A DNA stretch of 64,000 nucleotides, from NCBI GenBank assembly GCA_009869945.1, contig WIXG01000129.1, positions 62,001-126,000 of the forward strand, given 5' to 3'. The notes below the pieces were generated by a model that searched no databases, was not told where the DNA came from, and saw nothing but the letters and a program-made list of their open reading frames with translations. Each line of letters starts with the position of its first letter. Positions within the stretch are counted from its first letter, which is position 1. The DNA comes from Mesaphorura yosii. Lineage: Eukaryota; Arthropoda; Collembola; Poduromorpha; Tullbergiidae. Shown piece by piece: positions 61,369 through 64,000 of this stretch. The translations under genes and the position numbers were made by a program.

Positions 61369-62222
61369 TGATTCCAACGAGTAAGTTTTATAATACGCGA
61401 ACATAGAATTTAGAATTGCATAGGTAAATATTTTGAGTTAATAAAACATGAATGCAAAGAGGAGGAGGTGAAAACTCTTTGCATGAATGGTTTTACAAGA
61501 ATAAATAAATGGTAGCGTGTTTATCATTCTTATTTCTTCCTGAAGCGTGTTAAAATCCATTCAGTACGCGCTGCTTGCAACTGGTGATTAAGGTTTTTGT
61601 TTTGCTAAGAAGAACGAAGCCATAAATGAAATTCTTGCATGTGAAAATGATATGAGTTTCGCCACACTGCAAAGCCCGAACAAGCCGGAGCACATGGCAC
61701 ATTTCAGATGAGAGAATTACAAGACGAAATGTCAGTTTTTTATTGTTTAAACCGGTTTCTGATTTGCAAAAAATGGCGAAAGAAAATATCTGTGGACTCC
61801 AGTGGACTGAGAATCTCTTGGGCGAATGAACCACTAATAAAATGCTGCTTATGCTTAAATGCTTCATTGTCAATGAACTCCGCACTCCACATTTCACGGC
61901 GTTCACTCCTTATAATGATGGATGATGCTTACGTGTTATGCTTCAGATATTTACGTATAGAAAATTGTGTGCTCAGTCAGAATTAACAAAATACAACCCA
62001 TAAACCAAATCGGTGCAGACAAGGATGATTCCAACAATACCCCTCCATACAGGTCCATACTGGCTTTAACTAACTACTTTAGCTTTACAGAAGTTTGGGT
62101 GTTAAATAGTTTGCTTAATAATGTAATCCACTCCATGGAACGAAAGTGTTTCTTGCGTTACCCCAATATCCTCCTGCTGCAGAGTAGAAATAGCAAGAAT
62201 CATACATCAATTCCGGAGCGAA
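61369..62222. other. Convergent 3' regions
   Basis: 3' UTR of ABCC copy B (AATAAA 61440-61445) facing the 3' end of the minus-strand proline-rich gene (minus-strand AATAAA near 61743). No coding exon recognised. Confidence 0.5.
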
Positions 62223-63834
62223 TTATTCAGTCACCTTACCGTTGTACAAAGGAACTCGGGCAACAGGCGCCCTTTGCCCGGAGTGGTACCTGAACCTGCG
62301 TCTGGATAGCATTTCAGGATTCACGACGTATTGTGGGTTGTACTGATCATGCCGGCGGTTATTGGACCATGGCGCGTAGTGCCCATGAACGGGTGTCGTG
62401 ACGAAGGGGCGGTAAATTTGCCTTGGGCTCTGTTCCAGAGCAGTGTCGTATCGGGGCCTGTAAGAGGGCCTGTAGCCGTCCATTACAAATGCGCCTTGCG
62501 GAACAAATGAATAGTCGGAGTAGATGCGGTTTGTGATTGGGCGGAAATATCGTGTATCTTGTGACGAGGGAATGTAGTAGCGGTTGCTTCCGAATCCTGG
62601 TCGGACGCTGCTGCCGTGGCCAGGTCGATTGAAAAGCGTTGGCTGAGTCACTTTTGGCTTTGAGTCTTCTTGAACTTCAGTCGATGACTGCTGCTCAGGC
62701 TCTACCTGTACGGTGCTGTCGCTTGAGACTTCGTCTGATTCCGACAGTAACCTCCTGCTCAGTACTCCATGCTGGCCAACTGTTGGCAAACTTGGCTCAG
62801 TTCTTCCTCGAAAGAGATTTGTCAATGATGAGGGAAACTCGAACCATGAAGTTGCCTCGCCTCCTTGCGGAAGTGGCTGTATCGCAAGAGATAAAGCGTT
62901 TCGTTAGAAGGGAAGACCTATCTAAATCGACTGGGAAAACCATCAGTGTCACGTACCTCAACGACCGGGTACCCTGGCTGGAATCCACCTTGGTTCCCTT
63001 GCTGAAAGTTGATCGGCTGACCTTGATAGTGATGTTTGTTTCGTGGAGGCGCATTGTCTTCGTAGTACTGAGGTCGGTGTGGTGGAGGTGCATCGTCTTC
63101 GTAGTATTGAGGAGGGCCTGGTGGAGGTCCATTTTGTTGAAACTGACCGTATAGAGGTTGACCTTGTGGAAGTGTCGTATAGTACTGCTCTTGCGGAGGT
63201 CCTCTTGGCGGCGGTGGAGAATCGTCATAATCTTCGTCTTCATCTTGAGGCGGACGATTCTTCTTCTTCTTGGACTTTTTGGTTGAAATCTTTCGCCTTC
63301 TGGGTGGTCGGGGTGGTGGTGGTCCATTATCACTGTAAACCGGGTCAACACGTCTCACTGGCGAAGGTGGAGGACGCCCATGTGAATAGCCTTGCTGTGG
63401 TTGCCTCAGTCCCTGCTTTTGTGCTTTCGGCATGTGCTTCAAGTAAGCTTCATACGCTGAAGCAAAGAAAGTAAACAATTAGTTGAGCTGCATACTGTAA
63501 AATTTCTGATTCACGTCTTACAGTTTGGTCCAGCTGGGCGCCCGTCAGGATTCGGAAACAGTTCATGGAACTGCGGAAATCTGACAACACCGCCGGTTTC
63601 GTCATCTAAATCATTGTCATCGTCATCGTCATCATCGTCGTCTTCCTCTTCGTCATCCAGTTCATCTTGGTCTTTCTCCTCGTCGTCCATCATGTCTCTC
63701 AACTCCTTGTAGGAGTATTTCCTCGCATTCCGATTGGAGACCGGTGAAGTGCTTGCTTTCTTCGACGTCGAAGCTGCTTCGGCAATACTTAAAAGTATTG
63801 CTGCCGAAACGAGCAGAATGAGTAGAGACTTCAT
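62223..63834 (-). CDS. Secreted acidic, proline/tyrosine/glutamine-rich protein
   Basis: Minus-strand exons 63834-63522, 63456-62957 and 62876-62223 encode 488 aa. The start is the ATG at 63834 because it opens a clean signal peptide (KSLLILLVSAAILLSIAEA). Then come: a conserved-looking KYSYKELRDMMDDEEK helix; an Asp/Glu run of about 25 residues coded by GAY repeats; the short segment RFPQFHELFPNPDGRP; a basic KKSKKKK patch; proline blocks; two near-repeats PPPHRPQYYEDNAPP / PPPGPPQYYEDDAPP; and a Tyr/Arg/Pro-rich C-terminus (YRPSYRPRYDT). No enzyme fold is visible. Composition suits an extracellular matrix, cuticle or secreted structural protein. A 5' UTR intron is likely: acceptor TTTCCACAG one base before the ATG, donor CAG|GTGAGA at 63942, with a TCAGT initiator at 63952-63948. 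Confidence 0.75.
63600..63665. repeat. GAY/GAR trinucleotide tract coding for an acidic run
   Basis: Plus strand reads as an imperfect (TCA/TCG/TCT)n tract; on the minus strand it codes for consecutive Asp and Glu in the secreted protein. Such tracts are prone to length variation. Confidence 0.75.
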
Positions 63835-64000
63835 TCTGTGGAAATAAATTGAAGGAAGGTATTTTAAACCACTGTTCTTGTGTTTTAAAGGAATCAGTGA
63901 AAATGGGAACGCTTCTGGATTTGCCTTACAACGTTTTCTCACCTGAGACTGATCTACAACGCGATGTTTCTCATTCAACCTCTCCTGCGAAACTGAATGA
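63835..64000 (-). promoter_or_regulatory. 5' leader and promoter of the secreted acidic protein gene
   Basis: The predicted leader intron is 63942-63836 on the minus strand. The initiator-like TCAGT at 63952-63948 would place transcription start about 10 nt before the donor. No TATA box is visible before the window ends. Confidence 0.45.

Noticed and set aside
63043-63474. 143-codon plus-strand frame opposite the proline-rich gene
   Set aside because: Produced by the low-complexity codons of the true minus-strand exon.

Overview
The window is nuclear DNA of an animal, most likely an arthropod. Almost every gene is split by short introns (about 55-100 nt, GT-AG with two clear GC-AG cases), there are no operon-like overlaps, and the products are metazoan families (Integrator subunit 4, serpin, TLDc, CAP, ABCC/MRP4, GLB1-type beta-galactosidase). 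The mix of duplicated GH35 enzymes, a secreted CBM2-like protein, a CAP protein and duplicated MRPs would fit a soil microarthropod such as a springtail. That placement is inference; nothing here identifies a species.

Layout. 1-2966: two TLDc genes in tandem (the first lacks its 5' end). 3545-9630: two GH35 beta-galactosidases in tandem. 9978-14092: a secreted CAP protein, a BTB protein and a small secreted CBM2-like protein. 14833-15345: an intronless membrane-anchored RING finger protein. 16117-19980: INTS4, tail-to-tail with a minus-strand C2H2 transcription factor (20837-22435). 22.6-38.5 kb: about 16 kb without a recognisable gene, lying upstream of that factor. 38579-40335: a minus-strand inhibitory-type serpin. 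40.4-44.7 kb: non-coding, with a truncated LINE 3' end and an orphan TATA box. 44724-50889 and 54689-61368: two ABCC4/MRP4-like full transporters in tandem, separated by an unfamiliar gene with three zinc-finger-like motifs (51687-53658). 62223-63834: a minus-strand gene for a secreted acidic, proline/tyrosine-rich protein.

I rebuilt exon structures by hand from splice consensus, reading phase and family alignment. All fourteen models whose start lies in the window close in frame. Tandem duplication is the main theme: TLDc x2, GH35 x2 and ABCC4 x2, and shared intron phases show each pair arose after the introns were in place.

The most interesting signals are these. (1) The first ABCC gene has a second 80-nt version of one exon, split into 33+47 nt, in the same phase and able to replace the first. 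(2) The second ABCC gene has a Walker A serine-to-glycine change in NBD1. (3) Two introns use GC donors. (4) A BTB intron stays fully in frame. (5) A perfect 13-bp hairpin lies between genes. (6) A TATA promoter has no gene I could assign. I found no CRISPR array, rRNA or tRNA, and no obviously new multi-gene system.
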